DNA of 64,000 nucleotides, from assembly GCF_003572205.1 (NCBI RefSeq), contig NZ_QXNY01000005.1, positions 1 through 64,000 of the forward strand. The letters run 5' to 3'. Positions 46,392-55,362 of the stretch are shown piece by piece (within the stretch, counting starts at the first letter, position 1; each line of letters starts with the position of its first letter). A program made the translations under genes and the position numbers. A model generated the notes under the pieces. The model did no database searches and was not told where the DNA came from. It was given only the letters and a program-made list of their open reading frames with translations. Origin of the DNA: Algihabitans albus (lineage in GTDB: Bacteria > Pseudomonadota > Alphaproteobacteria > Kiloniellales > DSM-21159).

Positions 46392-48298
46392 GTCCGCGCC
46401 TCCACGCGGCCATCCTTACCCGTCTCCTTCTCTATCGCGTCGCCGGGATCGTCATCAGGCAGCAGCTTGTCGCGCAGGAAGCCGGCGATCCCCATGGGAA
46501 AGACGATCACCAGCACCAGGATGGTTGCCCCCAGCAGCGCGCGCCAGTAGTCCGTCAGCGGCAGAATCTGCGCCTCCAGCAGATGGAAGACGGCGCCGCC
46601 GACCAGAGGGCCGGTCAGGGTCTGAATGCCGCCCAGCAGCACCATTACCAGCGCGTCCACCGAGGTGGGAATGGCGAGGGAGCCCGGGTCGATGTTGCCT
46701 TTGGAGAAGACGAAGACGCTGCCCGCGACGCCGGCGCAGGTCCCGGCCAGGGCGAAGGCCAGCCATTGATGGCGCTTGAGGTCGATCCCGATGGCGTCGG
46801 CGCGCAGAGTGGAATCGCGCCCGGCGCGCAGAGTGTAGCCGAACGGTGCGTGGCTGGCCCGCCAGAGGAAGGCGATAGCCGCGCCGCAGACCAGCAGCGA
46901 GAGGTAGTAGTAGACGGTCCGGTCGCTGGCCCAGCCCGACGGCCAGATGCCGATCATCCCGTTGTCGCCGCCGGTCACCTCCACCCACTGGAACGCCGTC
47001 GACCAGACGATCTGGGCGAAGGCCAGCGTCAGCATCGCGAAGTAGACCCCCGACAGGCGCACCACGAACCAGCCGAACAGCAGCGCTCCCAGGCCGGCGA
47101 ACAGTGGTGCGGCCAGCATAGCGACTTCCATGCCGAAACCGAGATGGTGCACCAGCAGCGCGGCGCCGTAGCCGCCAAGCCCGAAGTAGGCGGCGTGGCC
47201 GAAGGAGACCATGCCGCCGGCCCCCATGATGAAATTCAGGGAGAAGGCCAGCAGGGCATAGACGAAGACCTCGAGCGCCAGCTTCTGGCCGTACTCCCCG
47301 AGGATCAGCGGCAGCAACAGCAGAACGGCGACCGTGCCGGCGATCAGCAGTTGTTGCGTACGGCCCAGCGGTCGCAGTGGGCGGTCGCCGGCAAAGCCGT
47401 GGCTGGTCGTGGTTTCCGGCTTGCCGAGCAGTCCCCAGGGACGCACCACCAGCACCAGGGCCATCACCAGGAAGGGCAGAACCAGCGTGATCTCGGGGAA
47501 GACCAGGATGCCGAAGGCCTGGAGTTGGGCGATGATCAATGCGGCCAGGAAGGCTCCCAGCACGTTGCCCATGCCGCCGATCACGGTGACGACGAAGGCT
47601 TCGGCGATGATGTTGACGTCCATGAAGGGATTGGCTGGCTCGACCGGAAGCTGCAGCGCACCGGCCAGGCCGGCGAGGAAGCCGCCGAGAAAGAGCACGC
47701 CGGTGAACAGCCGCGCCTGATTGACGCCCAGCGCGCCGACCATCTCGCGATCCTGCGTCGCGGCGCGTACGAGGTTGCCCCAGCGCGTGCGGTTGAACAG
47801 CAGCCAGATCGCACCTAGCACCAGAGGCCCTGCGGCGATCAGCACGAGCTGATACTCGGGAAAACGGAAGCCGAAGATCACCACGAAGGAGGTGAAGCCG
47901 GGCGCGCGGGGTCCGAAGAGTTCTTCAGGTCCCCAGACCGTTTGAACGAGGTCCTGGACGATCAGCACCACGCCGAAGGTGGCTAGCAGCTGGAACAGTT
48001 CGTGGGACCGGTAGATCCGCCGCAGCAGCAACAGCTCCATCACGACGGCGAGCAGTCCGACGGCGACGGCCGCGAGCGGGATCGCCAGCCAGAAGCCGAG
48101 TACGTCTCCCAGGATCGGCATAATCTGGGCGGTCAGCGTGTAGGCGAGGTAGGCGCCCAGCATGTAGAAGCTGCCATGCGCGAAGTTCACGATCCGCGTG
48201 ACGCCGAAGATGATGGTGAGGCCGCAGGCGATCAGGAACAGGTTGGACGCGCTCGCGAGGCCGCTGAGAAACTGTAGGAAGATGAAGGCGGGATCCAT
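46388..48298 (-). CDS. Fused LivH-LivM ABC permease
   Basis: The 636-residue protein joins both permeases of a Liv importer. Residues 1-310 are LivH-like (LFLIACGLTIIFGVTRIVNFAHGSFYMLGAYLAY, with VTVIGGMGNVLGAFLAALI at the end of that half). Residues 320-636 are LivM-like (FMMGAGGMVSFGHAAYFGLG replaced here by FIMGAGGMVSFGHAAYFGLG, and LVMVLLGGIQTLTGPLVGG). A linker of about 30 hydrophilic residues separates them. Fusions of this kind are known in alphaproteobacteria. About 14-16 helices are expected. It is 97 bases downstream of the binding protein gene. Confidence 0.9.
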   Translation of the reverse strand: MDPAFIFLQFLSGLASASNLFLIACGLTIIFGVTRIVNFAHGSFYMLGAYLAYTLTAQIMPILGDVLGFWLAIPLAAVAVGLLAVVMELLLLRRIYRSHELFQLLATFGVVLIVQDLVQTVWGPEELFGPRAPGFTSFVVIFGFRFPEYQLVLIAAGPLVLGAIWLLFNRTRWGNLVRAATQDREMVGALGVNQARLFTGVLFLGGFLAGLAGALQLPVEPANPFMDVNIIAEAFVVTVIGGMGNVLGAFLAALIIAQLQAFGILVFPEITLVLPFLVMALVLVVRPWGLLGKPETTTSHGFAGDRPLRPLGRTQQLLIAGTVAVLLLLPLILGEYGQKLALEVFVYALLAFSLNFIMGAGGMVSFGHAAYFGLGGYGAALLVHHLGFGMEVAMLAAPLFAGLGALLFGWFVVRLSGVYFAMLTLAFAQIVWSTAFQWVEVTGGDNGMIGIWPSGWASDRTVYYYLSLLVCGAAIAFLWRASHAPFGYTLRAGRDSTLRADAIGIDLKRHQWLAFALAGTCAGVAGSVFVFSKGNIDPGSLAIPTSVDALVMVLLGGIQTLTGPLVGGAVFHLLEAQILPLTDYWRALLGATILVLVIVFPMGIAGFLRDKLLPDDDPGDAIEKETGKDGRVEART

Positions 48299-48395
48299 CG
48301 GCGGTGGGCCATCCTGGTCGCAACGAGCTGGAAGAAAAACCGCATCGCCAGCCGGTCCGCGCTGTGCGGAAGCCGGCTGGCGACGATAGGCGAGA

Positions 48396-49604
48396 CTACT
48401 CGGCGGGTCGGGCCGCCTTCACCGCCTCAGGCGTATGAGCGAAGTCGGCGCCGTCGGCGTAGTACCAGTCGACCATCTTGCCTTGGCCGTCCTCGACCGT
48501 CAGGCGTCCGACCCAGGCACCCATCGTTGCCTGATGATCAATGGCGCGCATGGTGATGGGACCCGTCGGCGTCTCGACCTCCAGGCCCTTGAGCGCGTCG
48601 ATCATGGCGTCGGTCTCGGTGGATCCGGCCTTATCGAGCATCGCCTTGATGACGTAGGGAATGGAGTAGCCGAGCAGCGACGCCAGGCGCGGGAAGTCGT
48701 CGTACTTGGCCTGATAGGCTTCGACGAAGGCGAGGTGTTCCGGCGTGTCGATCTGATCCCAGGGATAGCCCGTAACGATCCAGCCTTCCGGCGTTTCGGC
48801 TCCCATCGGGACGAGGTACTCCGGCTCCCCGGTCAGCAAGCTGAGCACCGTGCGCTCCTCGAAGAGACCGCGAAGTTGTCCCTCGCGCACCAGCTTGGCC
48901 TGGTCGCCGGCGAAGGTCGCATTGAAGATGCCGTCGGGGTTGGCGCGCAGGATGGCCTGCGTCGTCGCGCCGGCATCGATCTTGCCGAGGGCCGGGTATT
49001 GTTCGACCACCACTTCGGCTTCCGGGTCCATCTCGGCCAGGAGCTTCTTGAAGTTCGCGGCGGCGGACTGGCCGTACTCGTAGTTCGGCGCCACGATGGC
49101 CCAGGTCTTGGCTCCGGACTCCTTGCCGGCTTCAACTAGCATCTTGGTCTGCATGTAGGTGTTGGGCCGCATGCGGAAGGTGTAGCGGTTGCCTTGCGCC
49201 ATGGTGATGGCGTCGGTCAGCGGCTCGGCTGCGATGAAGAGGGTCTGCTTCTGCTTGGCGTAGTCGCCGACCGCGAGGCCGACGTTGGAGAAGAAGGTCC
49301 CGAAGAGAAAGGCGACGTCCTCGTTGGTCACCAGCTCGTCGGCCACGCGCACCGCGTCGGCTGTCGTGCCGCCGTCGTCTCGGCTGATCACCTCGAGGGT
49401 CTTTCCACCCATCACGCCGCCGGAGGCGTTGATCTCCTCCACGGCAAGCTGCCAGCCCTTCCGGTACGGGTCGGCGAAGGCCGCCATGCGGGCGTAGGAA
49501 AAAAGTTCACCGACCTTGACGCTGTCCTGGGCCTTGGCCGGGGTGAAGGCGGTACTTGCGGCCAGCAGAGCCGCCCCCGCGATCAGAAGGTGTCGCCTCA
49601 ACAT
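48396..49604 (-). CDS. Liv-type ABC transporter substrate-binding protein
   Basis: The 402-residue periplasmic binding protein has a signal peptide (HLLIAGAALLAASTAFTPAKA) cleaved before QDSVKVGE. The mature part is a type I periplasmic fold: GWQLAVEEINASGGVMGGKT, ADELVTNEDVAFLFG, KTWAIVAPNYEYGQSAAANF and NPDGIFNATFAGDQ. Such proteins bind amino acids, aromatic acids or amides. ATG 49604 gives the signal peptide and has GGGAGAACAGG upstream. It starts the transporter part of the operon, just after the DUF1185 gene. Confidence 0.92.
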   Translation of the reverse strand: MLRRHLLIAGAALLAASTAFTPAKAQDSVKVGELFSYARMAAFADPYRKGWQLAVEEINASGGVMGGKTLEVISRDDGGTTADAVRVADELVTNEDVAFLFGTFFSNVGLAVGDYAKQKQTLFIAAEPLTDAITMAQGNRYTFRMRPNTYMQTKMLVEAGKESGAKTWAIVAPNYEYGQSAAANFKKLLAEMDPEAEVVVEQYPALGKIDAGATTQAILRANPDGIFNATFAGDQAKLVREGQLRGLFEERTVLSLLTGEPEYLVPMGAETPEGWIVTGYPWDQIDTPEHLAFVEAYQAKYDDFPRLASLLGYSIPYVIKAMLDKAGSTETDAMIDALKGLEVETPTGPITMRAIDHQATMGAWVGRLTVEDGQGKMVDWYYADGADFAHTPEAVKAARPAE

Positions 49605-49639
49605 ATCCCTGTTCTCCCTTTCTGTCGTAAAGCACGGCC

Positions 49640-50224
49640 CTAGCGCAGGCCGTCCTCTCCCTTGATCTCGCTGGCTTGAAGTCCTTCGACGCGCGCATGA
49701 GGGCGCGGACCGGAGGTCATGGCCAGAATGTAGACAAGCTCGTCCGGGCGCGGTGCATCGGGCAGGCGCACCTCTATCGCCGTGAAGTGGCTTCGCACGT
49801 AGGCTGCGTTGACATGGTGAACCGGAATGTCGATCGCCGTGCCGAGAGTGCCGACCTTCTTGGACGAGGGCACGATGGCCTGGGTGTGGCCCAGCACCTC
49901 GCGCATCCCCCAACCGCCCGGCACGTGCCAAAGCGCGCCGTGTTCCAGTTCGCCGGCGGCGCCGACGATGGCGCCTTTGCCGTACCCCTGGATCTCCTCC
50001 GGTCCCTTTCCCATGGCGGAGACCAAGCGTTCCGCCATCTCCTTACCGACCGGTTTCAGCGCCTCCATCAGCGGCGTGATCTCTTCGACGTAGCCGCCGG
50101 CGTAGGGGTTGTTCATCACCACCGCAACGGTGCCACGAATCAGCGGCTCGGCCAAGGCGGGGCCGAACTCGTGCCGCTCCTCCTCGACGAAGGTGGCGAT
50201 CTTGCGGATGGCGATCAGGTCCAT
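49640..50224 (-). CDS. AA_synth (DUF1185) family protein
   Basis: The 194-residue protein belongs to the PF06684 family: IRKIATFVEEERHEFGPALA, RGTVAVVMNNPYAGGYVEEI and GKGAIVGAAGELEHGALWH are typical. Known structures of this family have a chorismate-mutase/YjgF-like trimeric fold, and a role in amino acid or related metabolism was suggested from context only. Here it overlaps UPF0280 by 10 bases and follows the reductase-like gene, so it may handle an unstable enamine or imine made in the pathway. That is a hypothesis. Confidence 0.88.
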   Translation of the reverse strand: MDLIAIRKIATFVEEERHEFGPALAEPLIRGTVAVVMNNPYAGGYVEEITPLMEALKPVGKEMAERLVSAMGKGPEEIQGYGKGAIVGAAGELEHGALWHVPGGWGMREVLGHTQAIVPSSKKVGTLGTAIDIPVHHVNAAYVRSHFTAIEVRLPDAPRPDELVYILAMTSGPRPHARVEGLQASEIKGEDGLR

Positions 50225-51093
50225 GGAAGGCTCGTCTCCTCTTGGCGGTCCGGTACGGCCCGGCTTTGTTCTCGCAGAGACAGCAGCGCCGCGTGGATCA
50301 GGCCAGCCCGATGCATCTGCGCGGCCAGCTGCGCTCCGGCGGTCAGGGCGGTCTCAATCTCGTTCGGGCTCAATGGCCCCACCGCGGTAACCACCGGCAA
50401 GGCACTCAGGTCGCTGTCGCTATCGATCTCACAGGCCGGGCGCCGCCGAACGTTCGGATGGTCCTCCAGATCCACGGCGTTGGCGATCAGCGTTGCCGCG
50501 ACATCGGCCTCGGCCGCGCTGGCGGCCAACACCGTGACGGCGTCGGCAAGCCCGCGTGACAGGCTGCGGCCTTGGCGACCGGAGGTGGCCAGTCCGCGCG
50601 TCGGCAGATCGTGAGTCAGCGTGACCTGGCCGCTCGGACCCCAGTCCGCCAGATCGGCAACCAGTCCGATGTCGAGGCTTTCGCCCGGCGCCAGATGCAC
50701 GGCGATGTCGCCGCCGTCGTTGACCCAGGCGCGGGTGAGACTGCGCTCCTCGATCAGGGCGGCGAGAACATGATCGGCGATGGAGCCTGCCACCGCAGCC
50801 ATGGGGGTCACCCAGAGTCTTTCGTGGGGTCGGCAGGCCTCCGCCATGGCTCTTGCCACGGGATGGCGCAGCCGGTGCGGCTCCGCCCCGAGCGGCCGTC
50901 GCAATTCCGGGAGTTCGCGCGCGAGTTCGGCGAGCAGTCCCTCGAAAGCCGTGATCGCTTGTCTGTAAGCCTCCTGCACGTCGTCCGGCGCTCCTTCGGC
51001 CTTGATCACCAGATCGATGGGGCCGTCCTGCAGGTGGAGTCGGCCGCCGGTCAGCGTTGGCGCCACTGCGGTCCGCCGGGCCAGCGGCCTCAT
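50215..51093 (-). CDS. UPF0280 family protein
   Basis: The 292-residue protein matches the UPF0280 group, distantly like the ApbE flavin transferase fold. The key region is MAAVAGSIADHVLAALIEER with AWVNDGGDIAVHLAPG and RGLATSGRQGRSLSRGLADAVTVLA, where the TSGR and DAVTVL segments mirror ApbE motifs. Function is unknown; flavin attachment or a related transfer is an idea. ATG at 51093 overlaps the reductase stop (ATGA). The gene continues into the AA_synth start by a 10-base overlap. Confidence 0.85.
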   Translation of the reverse strand: MRPLARRTAVAPTLTGGRLHLQDGPIDLVIKAEGAPDDVQEAYRQAITAFEGLLAELARELPELRRPLGAEPHRLRHPVARAMAEACRPHERLWVTPMAAVAGSIADHVLAALIEERSLTRAWVNDGGDIAVHLAPGESLDIGLVADLADWGPSGQVTLTHDLPTRGLATSGRQGRSLSRGLADAVTVLAASAAEADVAATLIANAVDLEDHPNVRRRPACEIDSDSDLSALPVVTAVGPLSPNEIETALTAGAQLAAQMHRAGLIHAALLSLREQSRAVPDRQEETSLPWT

Positions 51094-52619
51094 GGTCGCC
51101 CGCCTTTGCTCTGTTCCAGCGGCCAGGGGTTCTCGTCGCGCCAGCGCGCGGCCTTGGCACTCTCGCCTTGCTCCCTCAGCACCTGCTCCAGCGGGACCAC
51201 CGCGCCGGCATGGCCACCCAAGGCCTCGTAGTCCGCCTTGGGCATGGTGAACTCCATCGGCGCCACGATGGCTGGTGTCGGAACGTAGCCGAAGGCGTTT
51301 TCCGGCATGCGGGTCACATCGACCATCACGGTGATGCCGCCGCCTGGCCAGATATAGACCGGAGCTCCGCCCATGGTGACGCGGGTCAGCGCCTGCTTGA
51401 CCGACTGGGTCAAGTGTACCGGATTCTCGGTGACGCCGGCCCGCAGGCTGCCGCCGGCCCCGGCCATGAAGATCACGGAGCAGAGCGCCGGCTCGCAGTT
51501 TTCGCCGATGCGCTCCACGACCTTGCGCACCGCTGCTGGGATCTCCCGCTGCTGCGGCCTCAGTTCTTCGTCCAGGACGCAGTAGAGCGCGTCTTCGCCG
51601 GTGGTCGAGGTGAGCAGAAGCCGCAAGCCCGGCCAGGCGGTCTTGGGATCGATCTTCTCGACGATGGACAGCGGGTCGGTGATGTCGGTACCACCCCAAC
51701 CGCTGCCCGGCTCGGCCACCTGGAAGTAGCGGCCCGGCGTCGACTTGCGGCCGCGCACGCGGATGCCGGACAGCGGCATGTCGAGGCAACGTCCCGCCTG
51801 GTGTTCCGTTAAGACACCGGTGATGTGATCGTCCAGCACGATCACCTCGTCCACCTGTCCGTGCCATTGCTGGGCGAAGATTCCGACGGTGGCCGATCCG
51901 CAACCGACCCGCATCCGCTCTTCCGGGTGGCCGTTGACGATCGGGGCGCGGTCGGCCTGCACCGTGACGGTCGCGCCCTCTTCGATCTCCAGCTCGACGG
52001 CCTCGCCGCTGCAGAGTTTCAGCAGCGTGTCGCAGGCGATGTTGCCTTCCTTCTTGCTGCCGCCTGTCAAGTGCCGCACGCCGCCGAGAGAGAGCATCTG
52101 AGAGCCGTACTCGGCGGTCGTGACGTGACCGACCATCTCGCCGGCCGCGCGCACCGGTGCCGTCTCCGGCCCGAGATGGCGGTCCGTGTCGATCTTCACC
52201 TTGACGCCGCAGTAGCTGAAGATGCCCTCGGTGACGACGGTGACCGTATCGACGCCGCCGTACTGACTGGAGACGATGAAGGGCGCCGGCTTGTAGTCAG
52301 GATAGGTGGTTCCGCTGCCAATCCCGGTCACGAAGGTCTCCGCATTGGCCAGCAGACGACCGTCCCACTCCTGGCCCTGCGCGTCCTCGGCCTGGAAAGG
52401 CACCATGACCCCGCCCGCTTCGGCGACGCGCTGGCTGAGGACCAGCGGATCGCTGCGCGTCAGCAGGCCGTCCTCGTTGGCATAGCGCCCACAGGCGCCG
52501 ACCCGGCCTGGCCTGATGCGGCAGAGCACTGGACAGGCGTCGCAGCGCACGATGCCCTGATCGCCTTCGCGCGCGCCGTACTTCTGCATCTCTTGGGAAG
52601 GTGGCGCTCCGTTAGCCAT
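51090..52619 (-). CDS. 6-hydroxynicotinate reductase-like protein
   Basis: The 509-residue protein resembles 6-hydroxynicotinate reductase, which in Eubacterium barkeri and Azorhizobium-type nicotinate pathways reduces 6-hydroxynicotinate to 1,4,5,6-tetrahydro-6-oxonicotinate using ferredoxin. Cys26, Cys29, Cys33 and Cys43 (CDACPVLC then GAC) could ligate a 4Fe-4S cluster. Other conserved-looking parts are TEGIFSYCGVKVKIDTDRH, MRVGCGSATVGIF and IWPGGGITVMVDV. Its start overlaps the molybdenum subunit stop by 8 bases. The exact substrate in this organism is inferred from family and context. Confidence 0.78.
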   Translation of the reverse strand: MANGAPPSQEMQKYGAREGDQGIVRCDACPVLCRIRPGRVGACGRYANEDGLLTRSDPLVLSQRVAEAGGVMVPFQAEDAQGQEWDGRLLANAETFVTGIGSGTTYPDYKPAPFIVSSQYGGVDTVTVVTEGIFSYCGVKVKIDTDRHLGPETAPVRAAGEMVGHVTTAEYGSQMLSLGGVRHLTGGSKKEGNIACDTLLKLCSGEAVELEIEEGATVTVQADRAPIVNGHPEERMRVGCGSATVGIFAQQWHGQVDEVIVLDDHITGVLTEHQAGRCLDMPLSGIRVRGRKSTPGRYFQVAEPGSGWGGTDITDPLSIVEKIDPKTAWPGLRLLLTSTTGEDALYCVLDEELRPQQREIPAAVRKVVERIGENCEPALCSVIFMAGAGGSLRAGVTENPVHLTQSVKQALTRVTMGGAPVYIWPGGGITVMVDVTRMPENAFGYVPTPAIVAPMEFTMPKADYEALGGHAGAVVPLEQVLREQGESAKAARWRDENPWPLEQSKGGRP

Positions 52620-55362
52620 GCCCGGCCTCCCGAAGAAGCGCGCGCAGGCGATGAGGCAGGGCCGGTGCCTGGCGGACCACCGCGCCGGTGGCGTGACGGA
52701 TGGCGCCGAAGATCGCCGGTGCCGTCGGGACCAGGGCCGGCTCGCCGATGCCCTTGGCACCGTAAGGGCCCAGCGGTTCGGGATCTTCGATCAGATGAAT
52801 GTCGATCTCCGGCACGTCGCCGAAGCTCGGGATCAGATAGTCATGCAGGTTCTCTGTACGTCCGGGCAGGTACTCTTCCATCAGCGCCAGCCCGATGCCC
52901 TGGGCGATGCCGCCGTGAATCTGCCCCTCGACCAGCATCGGATTGACCGCCTTGCCGACGTCGTGCGCGGCAACGATCCGCCGCAGCGCGACCGTGCCGA
53001 GATCCAGGTCCACCGAGAGGTCCGCGAGCTGTGCCGCGAATCCGTAGGTGGCATAGGGCGTTCCCTGACCTTTCTCGTCGAGCGGCGTGGTCGGCGGATC
53101 GAAGCAGCCATAGCCCTCCAGGTCCTCCGCCAAACGGGCGAGGTCGATCTCTTGGCTGCGGTCGCCTTCGATCACCTGGACTCGCGACGCCCGGAGACGA
53201 AGTTTCGCGTCCGGTCCCGCGTTGGCGAGACGCAGCAGCTTGCTGCGCAGGTCGAGGCCGGCCAGCTCCGCGGCCTTGCCGGAAACGAAGGTCTGGCGCG
53301 AGGCGGAAGTCTTGCCGGCATCCAGCGTCAGATCCGTGTCGCCGACCACCTGGGCGAAGGCTTCGAGGGGCAGGCCCAGCGCATCGGCGCAGATCTGAAG
53401 CATGATCGTCGCCGAACCCTGGCCGATATCGACCGCCCCGTTGTACAGCGTCAGGCGACCGTCGCGATCCAGCACCACCCGCATTTCGGAGGGATTGGCG
53501 AGCGCTGTGTTGCCGATGCCGTACCACATACAGCCGATGCCGACGCCGCGTCGTCGCCGCCCCGACGTGGTGCTGTTGAAGACTTCGGCCTCGGCGCGCA
53601 GCCTCTGCCAGTCCGGCCGCAGGGCCTCCAGGCAGGTGGCGAGCCCGGCCGAGTGTTCCAGCCTCTGTCCCGTCGCCGTGGTGTCGCCGCGCCGGATGGC
53701 GTTGAGGTGCCGGAATTCGAGCGGATCGAGGTCGAGCTGTGCCGCCAGGTCGTCCATCAGGCACTCGTGGGCGATAGCGGCCTGCGGCACGCCGAAGCCG
53801 CGGAAGGCGCCGGCTGGTGTCTCGTTGGTATAGATCGCCCGGCTGCGCACCCGCACATGCGGCAGGGCATAGGGTCCGCTGGCATGCACCGGAACGCGGC
53901 CGGCGACGGTCGGACCCCAGGAGGCGTAAGCGCCGGTATTGAAGTCGCCTTCGAAATCGAGAGCCCGCAGCTTGCCGTCGGCTTCCGCCGCCGCGCGGGC
54001 GGTGATGTGCGAGGGGTGTCGCTTGGTGGTCGCCGCCATGGACTCGTTGCGGCTGAAGAGGGCGCGGACCGGCCGGTTCGACACCATCGCCGCGACTGCC
54101 AAGAGCGGTTGCAAGGCGACGTCCAACTTGCCTCCGAAGCCGCCGCCGCAGGCGCTGGGAACGATTCTGACGGCCTCGACCGCTAGACCGGCGACCCGCG
54201 CCACCTCGTCCCGGTCCATGTAGGGGGCTTGGGTGCAGCCAAAGACGGTCAGCCCGCCGTTTTCGCGCAGGGCATAGCCGGCCTCCGGCTCGATATAGGC
54301 ATGCTCGACGAAGCCGGTGCTCCAGCTCCCCTCCGACCGTGCGGCCGCATCTTCGAAGGCGCTCTCCGGCGCACCCTTCTCCAGGTAGCCGCGGATCAGC
54401 ACGTTGCCGTTGGAGGCGTCATGGAGCTGCGGTGCGTCCGGTGCCCTGGCCGCAGCCATGCCGATCACGGGTTCCAGGACCGTCCAGGCGATGGGGATTT
54501 GCTCGAGAGGTAGGGACTCCACTGTCGCGCGGTCGCCGACCAAGGCCAGCACGGCCTCGCCCCGGTACCGTACCGCACCGGAGGCGAGCACTGGCTGGTC
54601 CTTCAGGTGCGGATAGATTCCATAGGAGTTCTCGCCGGGCACGTCGGCGGCCGTCAGCACGTGCCGCAGCCCGGGAAAGGCAGCACGGAGCGGCGCCAGA
54701 TCGCCGATCTCGAAGGTTGCCCGCGCATGCGGCGACCGCACGGCTCGCAACCAGAGCGCCCCGGCCGGGGCGGTGTCGGCGCCGAAGCGGTCGTCGCCGG
54801 TGATCTTCGGCAGGCCGTCGCGACGCGGTATCGCTTGCCCGACCGAGGGGCCGCTTTCGGCACTGAGATTGCCGGGGGCTGCGAGATGCGGGGCCGCGCG
54901 CACCGCCTCGACGATCTTGCGGTAGCCGGTGCAACGGCAGAGCACGCCCCCCAGTGCGTCCTCGACCTGGCGTTCCGTCGGGTCCTGCACGCGGGCCAGC
55001 AGGTCGGCGGCCGCCATCAGCATGCCGGGCGTGCAGATGCCGCATTGAGCGGCGCCGTGCAGATGGAAGGCGCGCTGCAGGGCGGAGAGCTGTTCCTGGT
55101 CCGCCAGCCCTTCGACCGTGGTGATCTCGCGTCCTGCGGCTTGGCCCAGCGGCACCAGGCAGGCACAGACCTGCCGGCCATCCAGCAGCACCGTGCAGGC
55201 GCCGCAGTCGCCGGCATCGCAACCGACCTTGGTGCCGGTCAACCCCAACTCGTGACGCAGCACGTCGGTCAGGCGGGTGAAGGGCGCCGCCGCTACGCTC
55301 CGTGGCTCGCCGTTGACGGTCAGGGAGAGCGTGGTTCCGGCACTGCCGGCATCCGGGCTCAT
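52612..55362 (-). CDS. Molybdenum hydroxylase, fused 2Fe-2S and molybdopterin subunits
   Basis: The 916-residue protein fuses two parts of a xanthine-dehydrogenase-family enzyme. Residues 1-160 are the 2Fe-2S subunit: Cys48, 53, 56 and 68 form the plant-type cluster, with CGICTPGML and CRCTGYRKI for the second. Residues 185-916 are the Mo-cofactor subunit with PSACGGGFGGKLDV and the catalytic Glu in GAKGIGEPALVPTAPAIFGA. It would hydroxylate an N-heteroaromatic carbon next to nitrogen. FAD sits on the separate subunit encoded just upstream with a 4-base overlap. Nicotinate-type hydroxylase is a reasonable guess. Confidence 0.9.
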   Translation of the reverse strand: MSPDAGSAGTTLSLTVNGEPRSVAAAPFTRLTDVLRHELGLTGTKVGCDAGDCGACTVLLDGRQVCACLVPLGQAAGREITTVEGLADQEQLSALQRAFHLHGAAQCGICTPGMLMAAADLLARVQDPTERQVEDALGGVLCRCTGYRKIVEAVRAAPHLAAPGNLSAESGPSVGQAIPRRDGLPKITGDDRFGADTAPAGALWLRAVRSPHARATFEIGDLAPLRAAFPGLRHVLTAADVPGENSYGIYPHLKDQPVLASGAVRYRGEAVLALVGDRATVESLPLEQIPIAWTVLEPVIGMAAARAPDAPQLHDASNGNVLIRGYLEKGAPESAFEDAAARSEGSWSTGFVEHAYIEPEAGYALRENGGLTVFGCTQAPYMDRDEVARVAGLAVEAVRIVPSACGGGFGGKLDVALQPLLAVAAMVSNRPVRALFSRNESMAATTKRHPSHITARAAAEADGKLRALDFEGDFNTGAYASWGPTVAGRVPVHASGPYALPHVRVRSRAIYTNETPAGAFRGFGVPQAAIAHECLMDDLAAQLDLDPLEFRHLNAIRRGDTTATGQRLEHSAGLATCLEALRPDWQRLRAEAEVFNSTTSGRRRRGVGIGCMWYGIGNTALANPSEMRVVLDRDGRLTLYNGAVDIGQGSATIMLQICADALGLPLEAFAQVVGDTDLTLDAGKTSASRQTFVSGKAAELAGLDLRSKLLRLANAGPDAKLRLRASRVQVIEGDRSQEIDLARLAEDLEGYGCFDPPTTPLDEKGQGTPYATYGFAAQLADLSVDLDLGTVALRRIVAAHDVGKAVNPMLVEGQIHGGIAQGIGLALMEEYLPGRTENLHDYLIPSFGDVPEIDIHLIEDPEPLGPYGAKGIGEPALVPTAPAIFGAIRHATGAVVRQAPALPHRLRALLREAGHG

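Noticed and set aside
49605-49931. N-terminal extension of the Liv binding protein
   Set aside because: The extension overlaps the AA_synth gene in another frame; the signal peptide and ribosome binding site at 49604 define the start.
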